A DNA stretch of 64,000 nt. It comes from Acetanaerobacterium elongatum (GTDB lineage Bacteria > Bacillota > Clostridia > Oscillospirales > Ruminococcaceae). The stretch covers positions 21,378-85,377 of the forward strand of contig NZ_FNID01000012.1 of assembly GCF_900103835.1 (NCBI RefSeq), in the 5' to 3' direction. Below are positions 41,502-50,227 of this stretch, one piece after another (within the stretch, counting starts at the first letter, position 1; every line of letters begins with the position of its first letter). The notes beneath the pieces are model-generated. The model made no database searches. It saw nothing but the letters and a program-made list of their open reading frames with translations, and was not told the DNA's origin. The position numbers and the translations under genes are program-made.

Positions 41502-42497
41502 ATGCAGGCTTTATCCTTAGAAAAACCCATCCTGATTACCGGCGCTGCGGGCTTTATCGGGTTCCACCTTGCCCAGGCCCTTTTACAATCCGGCAAGCGG
41601 GTAATAGGGTTCGATAACATCAACAGCTACTACGATGTAAAGCTGAAGGAGGCGCGACTAAAGCAGCTCGCCGAATTCTCACACTTTACCTTTATTAAGG
41701 GCGACCTTGCGGAAAAGGCTGATGTAGACGCGCTTTTTGCCCAATATCAGCCCGAAATCGCAGTGAATCTGGCGGCACAGGCAGGCGTGCGGTACAGCCT
41801 TGAGAACCCGTATGCCTATGTGCAATCCAACGTCACCGGATTTCTGAATGTTCTGGAGGCCTGCCGCAACCATCCGGTTGGGCACCTGCTCTATGCTTCC
41901 TCCAGCTCGGTATACGGGGCGAATACCAAGGTGCCCTTTTCAACCGACGACAAAACCGACAGTCCCATCAGCTTATACGCCGCGACGAAGAAATCCGATG
42001 AGCTGATGGCCTACACCTATAGCCACCTGTTTGGTATACCGTGTACCGGCCTGCGTTTTTTCACCGTTTACGGCCCCTTCGGGCGGCCGGACATGGCCTA
42101 CTATTCCTTTGCGCAGAAGATCCTCGCTGGCAAGCCGATTACCGTCTACAATCACGGTGATATGTACCGCGACTTTACCTATATCGATGACATTATCGCC
42201 TGCGTTACGCGAATGCTTAACGCTCCGCCGACGGCGAGCGATACCCCTCCGCACAGGGTTTACAATATCGGCAACAGCCGGCCCGAAAAGCTTACCGATT
42301 TTATATCCGTGCTGGAAGACTGTCTTGGCAAAAAAGCTCTGCTGGAGTTTGCGCCCATGCAGCCCGGCGATGTTTATAAAACCTGCGCAGATACCTCCGC
42401 TCTGGAGCGCGATTTTGGCTTTAAGCCTGCTACCCCCATTACAGAGGGGTTGACACGTTTTGCATCGTGGTATAAGGAATTTTACAAGCTTGCTTAG
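41502..42497 (+). CDS. UDP-glucuronate 4-epimerase-like SDR
   Basis: A 331-residue extended SDR enzyme 17 bases after ugd. ILITGAAGFIGFHLAQALLQ (NAD site), FDNINSYYDVKLKEARL (typical of glucuronate epimerases), AAQAGVRYSLENPYAYVQSN, SSSSVYG, the YAATKK active-site Tyr/Lys and RFFTVYGPFGRPDMA. The signature FDNINxYYD and the RPDMA motif favour UDP-GlcA 4-epimerase (giving UDP-GalA) rather than GalE. Together with ugd it makes uronic acid donors for the polysaccharide. Confidence 0.9.
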   Translation: MQALSLEKPILITGAAGFIGFHLAQALLQSGKRVIGFDNINSYYDVKLKEARLKQLAEFSHFTFIKGDLAEKADVDALFAQYQPEIAVNLAAQAGVRYSLENPYAYVQSNVTGFLNVLEACRNHPVGHLLYASSSSVYGANTKVPFSTDDKTDSPISLYAATKKSDELMAYTYSHLFGIPCTGLRFFTVYGPFGRPDMAYYSFAQKILAGKPITVYNHGDMYRDFTYIDDIIACVTRMLNAPPTASDTPPHRVYNIGNSRPEKLTDFISVLEDCLGKKALLEFAPMQPGDVYKTCADTSALERDFGFKPATPITEGLTRFASWYKEFYKLA

Positions 42498-42516
42498 TTT
42501 TATAAGGATTATAATT

Positions 42517-42553
42517 AAGCGGGTACTATCCCTTTTTGGATGGTACCCGCTTT
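42517..42553 (+). terminator. Terminator of the ugd-epimerase operon
   Basis: AAGCGGGTACTATCC and GGATGGTACCCGCTT with one mismatch, loop CTTTTT, then TTT. Its stem resembles the terminator at 59216-59255. Confidence 0.85.
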
Positions 42554-42665
42554 AATGTGCGATAAATAGTTTGCTTTAGTATGTGGTGCTTTATGCATGT
42601 CCCAACCTATTCAGCGCCTATTATCTGAAAGAATCCTTTGACAAAGAGCCTTATAAAAGCTAATT

Positions 42666-43832
42666 TTACTTGTAAATCTGCACCCGAATAATGCCCTCGA
42701 TGGCCGAGAGCTTCTTGGCGCTCTCTTCGTCGAAGCTGCCGGAGATATCCAGCAGGGTGTAGGCGTTGTCCTTCTTGGACTTGTTGATGAGGTTGTCGAT
42801 GTTGATGCCGAGGTTGGCCATCGCGGAGGTGATGGAGGTGAGCATATTGGGGATATTCTTATGAATAACGCCAACCCTTACCGCGGTGGAGCGGGGCATC
42901 TCAACGTTGGGAAAGTTTACGGAATTGGTGATGTTGCCGTTTTCGAGGTAATCAATCAGCTCGTCGGCAGCCATGCGCGCACAGTTATCCTCCGATTCGG
43001 GGGTGGAGGCGCCGAGGTGCGGGATAGCCAGCACGCCGGGGTGACCGATCATGCAGGCGGAGGGGAAGTCGGTTACATAAACGCGAACCTGCTTCTCGCC
43101 GAGGGCGGCAAGCATATCGTCATCCACCACCAGATCGCCGCGCGAGAAGTTCATAATGCGAACGCCGTGCTTCATGCGGGCAATCGATGCGCTGTTTACC
43201 AGCCCCTTGGTTTCGGGGGTAAGCGGCACATGCAGGGTGATATAATCGCAGTTTTCGTAGATTTCATTCAGACTCTTGGCGTGGTGGATGGAGTGGGAAA
43301 GCCCCCATGCCGCCTCTACCGACAGGTAGGGGTCGTAGCCGTAAACCTCCATACCGAGCTTCTGTGCGGCGTTGGCTACCAAAATACCGATAGCGCCGAG
43401 GCCGATAACGCCGAGCTTCTTGCCCATGATCTCGGGGCCTACAAAGTCGCCCTTGCCCTTTTCCACCTGCTTGCTGATATCGCCGTCGCTCTCCTTAAGC
43501 GTCTGTACCCACTGCATGGCGGGGTAGATCTTACGGGAGGAAAGCAGCAGGGCGGCGATGACCAGCTCTTTTACCGCGTTTGCGTTGGCGCCGGGGGTGT
43601 TGAACACCACGATGCCCTTTTCGGTGCAGGCTTCCACAGGGATGTTGTTGGTGCCGGCGCCTGCGCGAGCAATTGCCTTAAGGCTTGCGGGAAGAACGGT
43701 ATCGTGCATCGAGGCCGAGCGAACCAGTACCGCGTCGGGGTTTTCCACCGCGTCGGCACAGCGGTAGGAGCCGCTGTCAAAGCGATCAAGCCCAATGGGG
43801 GAGATTTTATTTAGTGTAAGGATATTGTACAT
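42666..43832 (-). CDS. serA: D-3-phosphoglycerate dehydrogenase
   Basis: A 388-residue protein starting MYNILTLNKISPIGLDRF at 43832 with GGAAGGA upstream; the longer open frame to 44009 is repeat-derived. NAD-binding GVIGLGAIGILVANAAQKLG, substrate residues in RAGAGTNNIPVEACTEKG and FSRGDLVVDDDML, and the catalytic pair PHLGASTPESEDNCA are present. A C-terminal ACT domain (about residues 320-388, VGVIHKNIPNMLTSITSAMA) gives serine-type allosteric control. First step of serine synthesis. The phosphoserine aminotransferase gene lies upstream on the same strand, separated by about 516 bases of repeats. Confidence 0.95.
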   Translation of the reverse strand: MYNILTLNKISPIGLDRFDSGSYRCADAVENPDAVLVRSASMHDTVLPASLKAIARAGAGTNNIPVEACTEKGIVVFNTPGANANAVKELVIAALLLSSRKIYPAMQWVQTLKESDGDISKQVEKGKGDFVGPEIMGKKLGVIGLGAIGILVANAAQKLGMEVYGYDPYLSVEAAWGLSHSIHHAKSLNEIYENCDYITLHVPLTPETKGLVNSASIARMKHGVRIMNFSRGDLVVDDDMLAALGEKQVRVYVTDFPSACMIGHPGVLAIPHLGASTPESEDNCARMAADELIDYLENGNITNSVNFPNVEMPRSTAVRVGVIHKNIPNMLTSITSAMANLGINIDNLINKSKKDNAYTLLDISGSFDEESAKKLSAIEGIIRVQIYK

Positions 43833-44348
43833 GACAAAATCATTCCTTCCTTGTAGGGAACGGTCTTGACCGTTCCACAATAAAAAATTAAGGGACGGAA
43901 AGTTGATTGTAGTGGATGGTGCCCTCAACACCCCGTTTGTTTGTAGGGGAGACCTGTGGTTTCCCGCGGAAATATACCTGCAATCTGGGGTTAAACCGCG
44001 GGCGAACACAGTTCGCCCCTACAGGGTTCCGGTCGAGGTTTGTAGGGGCGGCCATTGGCCGTCCGTGGTATATTACGCGGTTGCGTTCAGGGCTGCGGAC
44101 GCGCAATGCGCGCCCCTACTCAGTCGCCGTGAGAGCGGTTACAGGGAAACGGTATCCCCGTTTCTCTGTAGGGGCGATTATCAATCGCCCGTGGATTATT
44201 TGCGACCTGAGATTGAACCGCGGGCGCTTAGTATGCGCCCCTACGTCCCCACTGCGGATCTGATGAAAAACCGAGGGGCGTCGGGGACGCCGCCCCCTAC
44301 AATAGAAATTATAGGAAATGGTTCACCCCGCGCACCCTAAAAAACTGT
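43833..44348. repeat. Cluster of nested palindromic repeats between serC and serA
   Basis: At least eight imperfect units with arms TGTAGGGG-CG...CG-CCC(GCGG or CTAC). Each has its own self-complementary centre: GGAACGGTC/GACCGTTCC (43857-43876), CGAACACAGTTCG (about 43996), GGCCATTGGCC (about 44048), GATTATCAATC (about 44178) and GCTTAGTATGC (about 44227). Units occur in both orientations, separated by short A/T-rich or CGCGG segments. No credible gene is present. Confidence 0.8.
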
Positions 44349-45431
44349 TTATTTATTCTCTTCCTCAAACTTCTTCATAAAGGCAACTAAGTCCTTCAGG
44401 CCCTGCTCAGGCATTGCGTTGTAGATGGAGGCTCTCATGCCGCCCACCGAACGGTGGCCCTTGAGGTTTACGAAGCCGGCGGCTTCAGACTGCTTGCAGA
44501 ACTTCTTGTCAAGCTCCTCGTTGCCGGTTACGAACGGGATGTTCATGAGCGAGCGGTCTGCTTTTTCCACCGTGCCCTTGAACATGCTGCTGGAATCGAG
44601 GAAGCTATAAAGGATGCCCGCTTTGCGCTCGTTCAGCTCCTTCATCTTCTCAAGGCCGCCGATCTCGTCGCGCAGCCACTCCAGCACCAGCTTGCAGATG
44701 TAGATTGAGTAGCAGGGCGGGGTGTTGTACATCGAGCCGTTCTCGGCGTGAATCTTGTAATCCATCATGGTAGGAGTGATATCGCGCGCGTGGCCGATAA
44801 GGTCTTCGCGGATGATAACCACGGTGAGGCCGGCAGGGCCCATGTTCTTCTGGGCACCGGCGTAGATAAGGCCGAATTTAGAAACATCTATCGGCGCAGA
44901 GAGGATATCGGAGGACATATCCGCAACCAGCGGAACATTCCCGGTATCGGGCAGCTCGGTAAAGCGTGTGCCGTAGATGGTGTTGTTGTGGCAGATGTGG
45001 AAGTAGTCCGCATCCTTGGTGAAGGTATCGGGGTCAAGCTTGGGGATATAGGTAAAGGTTTTGTCGGCGCTGGAGGCTACCGCCTTGCAGCTGCCGTAAC
45101 GGGAAGCCTCGGCATAAGCCTTTTTGGCCCACATGCCGCTGATTACAAAGTCGGCCTTGCCCGAACCGTTCATAAGGTTAAGCGGAATCATGGAGAATTG
45201 TGAGGATGCGCCGCCCTGCAAAAACAGTACCTTATAGTTGTCAGGGATAGAAAGCACTTCGCGAAGAACGCTTTCACAGCCGTTTATAATCTCTTCGTAA
45301 ACCCGAGATCGATGTGACATCTCCATTACGGATTGGCCGCTGCCGTTATAATCAAGCATCTCTGATGCGGCTTTTGCTAAAACCGATTCAGGAAGCATGG
45401 ACGGACCTGCTGAAAAGTTATAAACTCTCAT
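44349..45431 (-). CDS. serC: Phosphoserine aminotransferase
   Basis: A 360-residue PLP enzyme. ATG 45431 (MRVYNFSAGPSMLPESVLAK) has an AGGGGG upstream at good spacing. Pyridoxal Lys lies in YAGAQKNMGPAGLTVVII; LQGGASSQFSMIPLNLM and DMSSDILSAPIDVSKFG are the family motifs. It makes phosphoserine from 3-phosphohydroxypyruvate and glutamate, the step after SerA. No T-box or other recognised leader is seen upstream. Confidence 0.95.
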   Translation of the reverse strand: MRVYNFSAGPSMLPESVLAKAASEMLDYNGSGQSVMEMSHRSRVYEEIINGCESVLREVLSIPDNYKVLFLQGGASSQFSMIPLNLMNGSGKADFVISGMWAKKAYAEASRYGSCKAVASSADKTFTYIPKLDPDTFTKDADYFHICHNNTIYGTRFTELPDTGNVPLVADMSSDILSAPIDVSKFGLIYAGAQKNMGPAGLTVVIIREDLIGHARDITPTMMDYKIHAENGSMYNTPPCYSIYICKLVLEWLRDEIGGLEKMKELNERKAGILYSFLDSSSMFKGTVEKADRSLMNIPFVTGNEELDKKFCKQSEAAGFVNLKGHRSVGGMRASIYNAMPEQGLKDLVAFMKKFEEENK

Positions 45432-46126
45432 CTTCATAAACCCCCTATTGGTTGAATTTGTTACGCATGACAATTAATTATCAAACGCAATAATAATATT
45501 TTATCACATTACATGGTAAAACTGCTAGTGCAAATTTTACAAAACACACTTTTCTCTTACTTTTGTTATAATGCACAAACGCTGCTGATAAATTCAAACA
45601 GACAGCGCAGATTTTTGTCACAATAAACAAAATTAATGACACTCTTTCCACGGTGGAAATACAACTGAATAAAACCGGCGGGCAGAGGGGGCTGCCCTTC
45701 TATTGCCGGAAGGTTAAAAGCATACCTGCTCAATTTCCATTACTGAGAGGACAGTATGCGCCATTATTGTTGATACAGCCTATTCAGAAAGTATAGCAAG
45801 GTGCATCCATTGCGGGATTTTGCGGGTATTGCCAATGAAGACCTCCGTTTCCCTGTAGGGGAGGCCATTGGCCTCCCGCGGTATATTTGCGGTTGCGTTT
45901 AGGGCAGTGGGCCTGATGAAATACCGCAGACATGCAATGCGCGCCCCTACGTCCTACCGCGAGGCGGTGGATTTCACGGGCGGGAGAACCCTGCCCCTAC
46001 GCATCCGTCGCAGATTCAATTATAAACCGCGGGGCGTCGGGGATGCCGCCCCTATATGCTAACGCCCGCTGATTTCTCACCTAAAAAAGAACCCCGCCAA
46101 AAGGCGAGGCTCTGTAATTCATTCTA
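45432..46126. repeat. Intergenic region with palindromic repeats upstream of serC
   Basis: Near serC it is AT-rich and should hold its promoter, but no confident hexamer pair is seen. A compound hairpin (CCGGCG, GGCAG...CTGCC, GCCGG) spans 45674-45709. From 45848 to 46057 there are four units of the TGTAGGGG/CCCCTAC repeat family, for example GAGGCCATTGGCCTC at 45863 and GGGGCGTCGGGGATGCCGCCCC at about 46033 (with mismatches). No gene is supported. Confidence 0.75.
46083..46112 (-). terminator. Terminator of the NERD gene
   Basis: On the minus strand AGCCTCGCC and GGCGGGGTT pair with a TTTT loop and a TCTTTTTT tail, 15 bases after the stop. Confidence 0.8.
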
Positions 46127-46726
46127 TTAATTCTGTGAGGAGGATGTCAGTATTTTCGCGAGCTTGTCCATGTCCACATCCGCATCGGTATCATACTTCG
46201 ATTTGCCAAGGAAGGCGCCCAGCCGATTTAATCGGATGACCGGCAGGCTGCTTGCCACATAGAGCTTAAGCTTCTTCTCGGAGTTCTGCACCACGTTAAT
46301 CGAGTCGATACTCACCCGGTAGATGCCCTGTGCCGCGAAGGCCTGACGTATTGCGTCCACCTTCTCCTGCAGGTCTAGCGCAAGGTTCGGCAGCTGTTCC
46401 TTTTTACCGTCGCTGAATACATGCGTCCACTTCTTGTCGTCGGCGGTGCCGTAGAGCTCGCCGTTCAGGTGATGGGTATCCACCACAATCACGCCGAAGA
46501 TGCCGATTAAAACGTGGCTAATCTCCTTTACGCCGCCGCGGTAGGGCAGGCGCACACCGGTAAGCACCTTGTACCGCCGCAGGCTGGAGTAGCTTTTGAG
46601 CTTGGAGGTTACCTGCCCTGCAAGGTATAACCCCTTCTTATTGAGTACCGCCGTGCGGATAACAAGCGCCGCGATGGCCAGAGCCACGACAGCGGCGATA
46701 ATAATAACGTAAATCCACCATTCCAT
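46127..46726 (-). CDS. Membrane-anchored NERD-domain protein
   Basis: A 199-residue protein with an N-terminal membrane helix (WIYVIIIAAVVALAIAALVI) and a nuclease-related NERD domain: LTGVRLPYRGGVKEISHVLI, GIFGVIVVDTHHLNGELYGT, and the Lys of KKWTHVFSDGKKE. It lacks the usual Glu-x-Lys in the classic form (the segment reads VVDTHHL), so catalytic activity is doubtful. C-terminal helices follow. Cytosolic side of the membrane by charge. Function unknown; often monocistronic, as here. Confidence 0.7.
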   Translation of the reverse strand: MEWWIYVIIIAAVVALAIAALVIRTAVLNKKGLYLAGQVTSKLKSYSSLRRYKVLTGVRLPYRGGVKEISHVLIGIFGVIVVDTHHLNGELYGTADDKKWTHVFSDGKKEQLPNLALDLQEKVDAIRQAFAAQGIYRVSIDSINVVQNSEKKLKLYVASSLPVIRLNRLGAFLGKSKYDTDADVDMDKLAKILTSSSQN

Positions 46727-46765
46727 CTATGTAGTTCCATCCTTCCGTATTGAGGGTTAGGTTTT

Positions 46766-46800
46766 AATTTGCAGGCAACGGTCTTGTCCGTTCCGTGGCC
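46766..46800. repeat. Isolated palindromic repeat upstream of the NERD gene
   Basis: AACGGTCTTGTCCGTT with CCGTGG arm, closely related to the unit at 43857-43876 and to a degenerate one at about 50664. Confidence 0.6.
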
Positions 46801-46880
46801 TCATAAATCTGCGGGAGCATAATGCAAACCCCGACATCATCCTGCGGGATAGTTGTCTCTTAAATTCAAAAAACGGTCTG

Positions 46881-47141
46881 TCATCCAAAGCGGTAATGTT
46901 TTTTGATCTTCTTGGTAACGTTCCACACGCAGGTTAAGCCCTTGGGGAACACCACATAATCCCCTGCCGCGAAGGTTACGCTGCCGCCGTCAAAGGTTAC
47001 GGTGGCCTCGCCCTCTAAAATCAGGCAGGTCTCCTGCGAGGAATAGCTCCAGTCGAAGCTCGAGGGCTCGCACGACCATACGGGGCAGGTCTTCATATCG
47101 GCAATCTGCTCGGGGGTAGGCTTGGTTACGCTGATATTCAT
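46881..47141 (-). CDS. Small cupin protein
   Basis: An 86-residue single cupin domain with CAGGAGTG before the ATG 47141. CPVWSCEPSSFDWSYSSQET, CLILEGEATVTFDGGSVTFA and AAGDYVVFPKGLTCVWNVTK match the Cupin_3 (DUF861) family. It lacks the usual His-rich metal motif, as many family members do. Function unknown; probably a sugar- or amine-binding or (S)-ureidoglycine aminohydrolase-like fold. Monocistronic. Confidence 0.8.
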   Translation of the reverse strand: MNISVTKPTPEQIADMKTCPVWSCEPSSFDWSYSSQETCLILEGEATVTFDGGSVTFAAGDYVVFPKGLTCVWNVTKKIKKHYRFG

Positions 47142-47747
47142 GGCAATACACTCCTGTCTTTATGTTAGACGTTGTTATAAAATATTGTAGGGGCGGCGTT
47201 TGCCGCGCGTAAACAAAGTTTGTTTTTGCAGGGGAGGCCTGCGGCCTTTCGTGGCAATATCTGCGGTTGCGTTAGAACCGCGAGTCAACACAGTTCGCCC
47301 CTACGCCTCACCGCAGGGGCAGTAGAAATATGCAGGCGGAAAAACCCTGCCCCTACATTTCACCGTGGGTTTGATGATAGCCCGGGGCGTCGAGGACGCC
47401 GCCCCCTACATCCCGCCGCAGAATCCGGCGAAAATACGGGGGTACCCGTGCGGGGGCACCCCGCCGAACATTCCTCCCCCTCCCGCAAACATAAGGTTAC
47501 AAATCTTCTGATTACCCGGTTGCGGGAGGGGGTTGGGGGTGGGTATAAGCGGGTGACTGCAAGCATACAGTAAACCGCAAAACACAACCTGCCGTTATGC
47601 TATTATCATATCACATTTAGGTTTAACTTTTCATCCTGTTATGGTATAATTTTTTACAGATTTTCAGGACTTTTTATAAGATAACTTACACGCATAAAGG
47701 ATGTATTCTTTTTATGCCTTGTTTCTGCGAAAGGATAGGTTTAATTG
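47142..47747. repeat. Repeat-rich intergenic region before the acyltransferase gene
   Basis: Six or more units of the palindromic family lie at 47185-47430, including GGCGGCGTTTGCCGC (47194), AACACAGTTCGCCCCTAC (about 47289) and GGGGCGTCGAGGACGCCGCCCC (about 47386). An inverted pair of CCCCTCCCGCAA and TTGCGGGAGGGGG (about 47477-47533) could form a long hairpin. A promoter-like TTTAAC...TATAAT lies near the right end. No gene is supported. Confidence 0.75.
47622..47650 (+). promoter_or_regulatory. Promoter of the acyltransferase-like gene
   Basis: TTTAAC (47622-47627), 17-base spacer, perfect TATAAT (47645-47650). Leader of about 90 bases to the ATG. Confidence 0.5.
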
Positions 47748-48503
47748 ATGGACGAGCAAAAGCTGGAGCGGCTGAAAAGGCGCGTGGGGCTGATTGACGA
47801 GCTGCGCGGGCTTTCGATTGTGCTGATGGTAGTATACCACACCTTTTTTGATCTTGTATATATCTTCGGGCTGAATATTCCCCTATTCAACAGCGGAATT
47901 TTAAACTTTCTGCAGCAGTTCTTCGCGGGGGTGTTCATTGTCATCTCGGGTGTTGCGTGCCGGTATGCCCGCAGTAACCTAAAGCGGGGCGCAATGTGCT
48001 TTGGCATTGGAATGCTGCTGACTGTCGGCACCCTGATTTTTATGCCGTCCGAGCTTATTCTGTTCGGCATTCTGCATTTTTTGGGTATTGCGATGATGCT
48101 CTACGGCCTGCTGCACAAGGTGCTGGATAAGCTAGCACCCCTGCCCGGCATGCTGGCTTCGGCGGCGCTGTTTGCGGCAACCTACCGTGTAATGAGCGGA
48201 TACCTGCTGTGGTTTAGGCTGCCCGAGGCCATCTATAACATCAAGATATTGTTTCCCCTTGGTTTCCCCGCGCCGGACTTCTATTCCGCCGACTACTTCC
48301 CGCTTTTACCGTGGCTGTTTTTGTTCTTTGCGGGGGCGTACCTCGGTGTGTACTTTAAAGAGAATAAGATGCCCGCATTCTGCTACAAAACCCACCTGCG
48401 CCCCCTGGCCTTTGTGGGGCGGCATACGCTGCTTATTTATGTGCTGCACCAGCCTATCGTTTACGGGGTGTTGATGCTGATATTCTATCTGATACGGGGG
48501 TAA
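47748..48503 (+). CDS. HGSNAT-like (DUF1624) membrane acetyltransferase
   Basis: A 251-residue protein with seven to eight membrane helices. RVGLIDELRGLSIVLMVVYH, the active His in YHTFFDLVYIFG, FFAGVFIVISGVACRYARSN and PLLPWLFLFFAGAYLGVYFK, with a C-terminal GRHTLLIYVLHQPIVYGVL, match the heparan-alpha-glucosaminide N-acetyltransferase catalytic family. It may move acetyl groups across the membrane to outside glycans. ATG 47748 follows AAGGATAGG. Substrate unknown. Confidence 0.8.
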   Translation: MDEQKLERLKRRVGLIDELRGLSIVLMVVYHTFFDLVYIFGLNIPLFNSGILNFLQQFFAGVFIVISGVACRYARSNLKRGAMCFGIGMLLTVGTLIFMPSELILFGILHFLGIAMMLYGLLHKVLDKLAPLPGMLASAALFAATYRVMSGYLLWFRLPEAIYNIKILFPLGFPAPDFYSADYFPLLPWLFLFFAGAYLGVYFKENKMPAFCYKTHLRPLAFVGRHTLLIYVLHQPIVYGVLMLIFYLIRG

Positions 48504-48624
48504 GTGCAAACCCAAAGGCCGGGGCGGCTTACATGAGCCAACCATTTCTGTACCGGCCTGTAGTATATGGAATACTCTACCTCGTCTTAGTTTCATAGGA
48601 ATAAACAATTAAGGAGTTTTACAA

Positions 48625-50214
48625 ATGAAACAAAGACGTAACAGCCTGCCCCTTCGCATTCTCTGTATTGTAATGGCAATCGGTATCCTTTCGCTTGCAC
48701 TGTATGTTATTACAGCAAGGTTTGGTTATGAAAAAAAGGCGGCATTGATTAAGGCCAATGATGAGCAGATCTCTAAAACCAGCGCTTATGCGCAGTACAT
48801 ACCGCAGATTAAAGGTTTAATCCTGCAAGAGATGCAAAAGGCCGGGTTACCCGGCTACGCCATAGCCATTGTGCATGGAAACGAAACGGTTTACCAATCC
48901 GGCTTCGGTTATGCGGATATGGCATTAGAGCGCAAGGTGACGGCTAAAACCCTGTTTCAGCTGGCATCCAACAGCAAGGCCTTTACGGGCCTAGGGCTGC
49001 TGTGCCTGCAAAAGGATGGCCTTGTGAACCTTGACGCGCCGGTTACCGACTATCTGCCGTGGCTTACCATGACTTATCAAGGAAAACCGGCAGTTGTAAG
49101 GATTTCGGATTTTCTGCATCACACCAGCGGTATTTCCCCCAGTACCATCTCAAAGATTCCCGTGGACGATAAGCCGGGAGCGATAGAAAGAACGGTGCGG
49201 ACGCTCATCGGTACCGAATTAGTGAGCGTGCCGGGGCAAAAATATCAGTATGCAACCATCAATTACGATGTGCTGGGGCTATTGATTGAAAAGCTCTCGG
49301 GGATGACCTATGAGGACTATCTTACCCGGAACGTTCTCTCCCCCATGGGGCTGACCGATACCCATATGGTTCGGGACTACAGCCCCGAACAATTGGCTAC
49401 AGGGTATAAGCTGAGCTTTGGCACCCCCAGTGTATATGCGGCACCCAGCTACGACGGCAACAAACCGGCAGGGTATATGGTATCCAACGTAAACGATCTG
49501 GCGCGATGGGTCAAGATTCAGATGGGGTCTGAGCCGACATCGACGTTTGACAACGCGCTGATACAGGCATCGCATATTCCTAATACCAGTGTGCAGCCGA
49601 TGAAGGAAGGCTACTATTACGCAGCCGGCTGGAGGGTTTCTGACAGTACGCCCACCGAGGTAGCTCACAGCGGGTCTAACCCCAACTATTCCTCTAATAT
49701 TGCGTTCTTACCCGAACAGGAGCTGGGGGTTGTGGTACTGAGCAACAGCAACTCCTATAAAACCTCGATTCTTGCGATGAAGATTATGGACATTCTGGCG
49801 CAGCGCGCAGATACAGCACCGAAGATAGACGATCTGTATCAGACGATTGATTTTTACTGCACTATTGCAATTGCAGTTTTAGCCGTTCTATGCTGTATAT
49901 TGCTTTACGGCCTATTCAGGAGGGTGCAGGATATTCGCACAAAAAAGAGAGCCTTTGGCGCAAGCCCGAAGGTGCTTGTGCGCGCGGGTGTTTTAACCGC
50001 TGCGCTGCTTGGAATTGCCGCCTTCATTCTTCTGAGCCCTCATATCGTGTTTAACGGAGCGGTATGGAGCTTTGTGTTTGTATGGTACCCGAATACGGTT
50101 GCAATTTCAGTTTACGGTGTATTTGCGGGGCTGATACTTGGCTATGCCTGTTTAATGATGAACCTGTTGTTTAAAGGCCATGAAACAATAACAGTTAAAA
50201 CAATGAAAGCGTGA
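48625..50214 (+). CDS. Membrane serine hydrolase, class C beta-lactamase family
   Basis: A 529-residue protein with an N-terminal membrane helix (ILCIVMAIGILSLALYVITA), an outside beta-lactamase/D-Ala-D-Ala-peptidase-like domain and three C-terminal membrane helices. The catalytic SxxK is ASNSKAF (around residue 113); the second motif is YATINYDVLG (a variant of YxN with Thr), and the third is HSGSNP (about 346-350). Such CubicO-type enzymes with a C-terminal membrane domain are common in Firmicutes and mostly act as peptidases or esterases; resistance should not be assumed. AAGGAG precedes ATG 48625. Confidence 0.8.
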   Translation: MKQRRNSLPLRILCIVMAIGILSLALYVITARFGYEKKAALIKANDEQISKTSAYAQYIPQIKGLILQEMQKAGLPGYAIAIVHGNETVYQSGFGYADMALERKVTAKTLFQLASNSKAFTGLGLLCLQKDGLVNLDAPVTDYLPWLTMTYQGKPAVVRISDFLHHTSGISPSTISKIPVDDKPGAIERTVRTLIGTELVSVPGQKYQYATINYDVLGLLIEKLSGMTYEDYLTRNVLSPMGLTDTHMVRDYSPEQLATGYKLSFGTPSVYAAPSYDGNKPAGYMVSNVNDLARWVKIQMGSEPTSTFDNALIQASHIPNTSVQPMKEGYYYAAGWRVSDSTPTEVAHSGSNPNYSSNIAFLPEQELGVVVLSNSNSYKTSILAMKIMDILAQRADTAPKIDDLYQTIDFYCTIAIAVLAVLCCILLYGLFRRVQDIRTKKRAFGASPKVLVRAGVLTAALLGIAAFILLSPHIVFNGAVWSFVFVWYPNTVAISVYGVFAGLILGYACLMMNLLFKGHETITVKTMKA

Positions 50215-50227
50215 AAGGGAGAAGGCC

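Noticed and set aside
42861..43814. 317-residue plus-strand frame opposite serA
   Set aside because: Shadow of serA; the composition is low complexity (Val/Gly/His-rich) and the real gene has clear motifs on the minus strand.
43903..44340. Open frames of 115-145 residues in the serC-serA gap
   Set aside because: They translate the repeat units (for example repeated FVGETCG/RGDYQSP-like words) and are not genes.
45432..45660. T-box or serine-responsive leader upstream of serC
   Set aside because: No T-box sequence or specifier-like stem on the minus strand; only AT-rich sequence.
45868..46062. 64-residue plus-strand frame before the NERD gene
   Set aside because: Lies wholly in palindromic repeats and shows repeat-derived words; no ribosome binding site.
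48625..50214. Antibiotic-resistance beta-lactamase
   Set aside because: The SxxK and HSG motifs fit the family, but the membrane domains and YAT second motif are like CubicO-type peptidases or esterases, not secreted AmpC enzymes.
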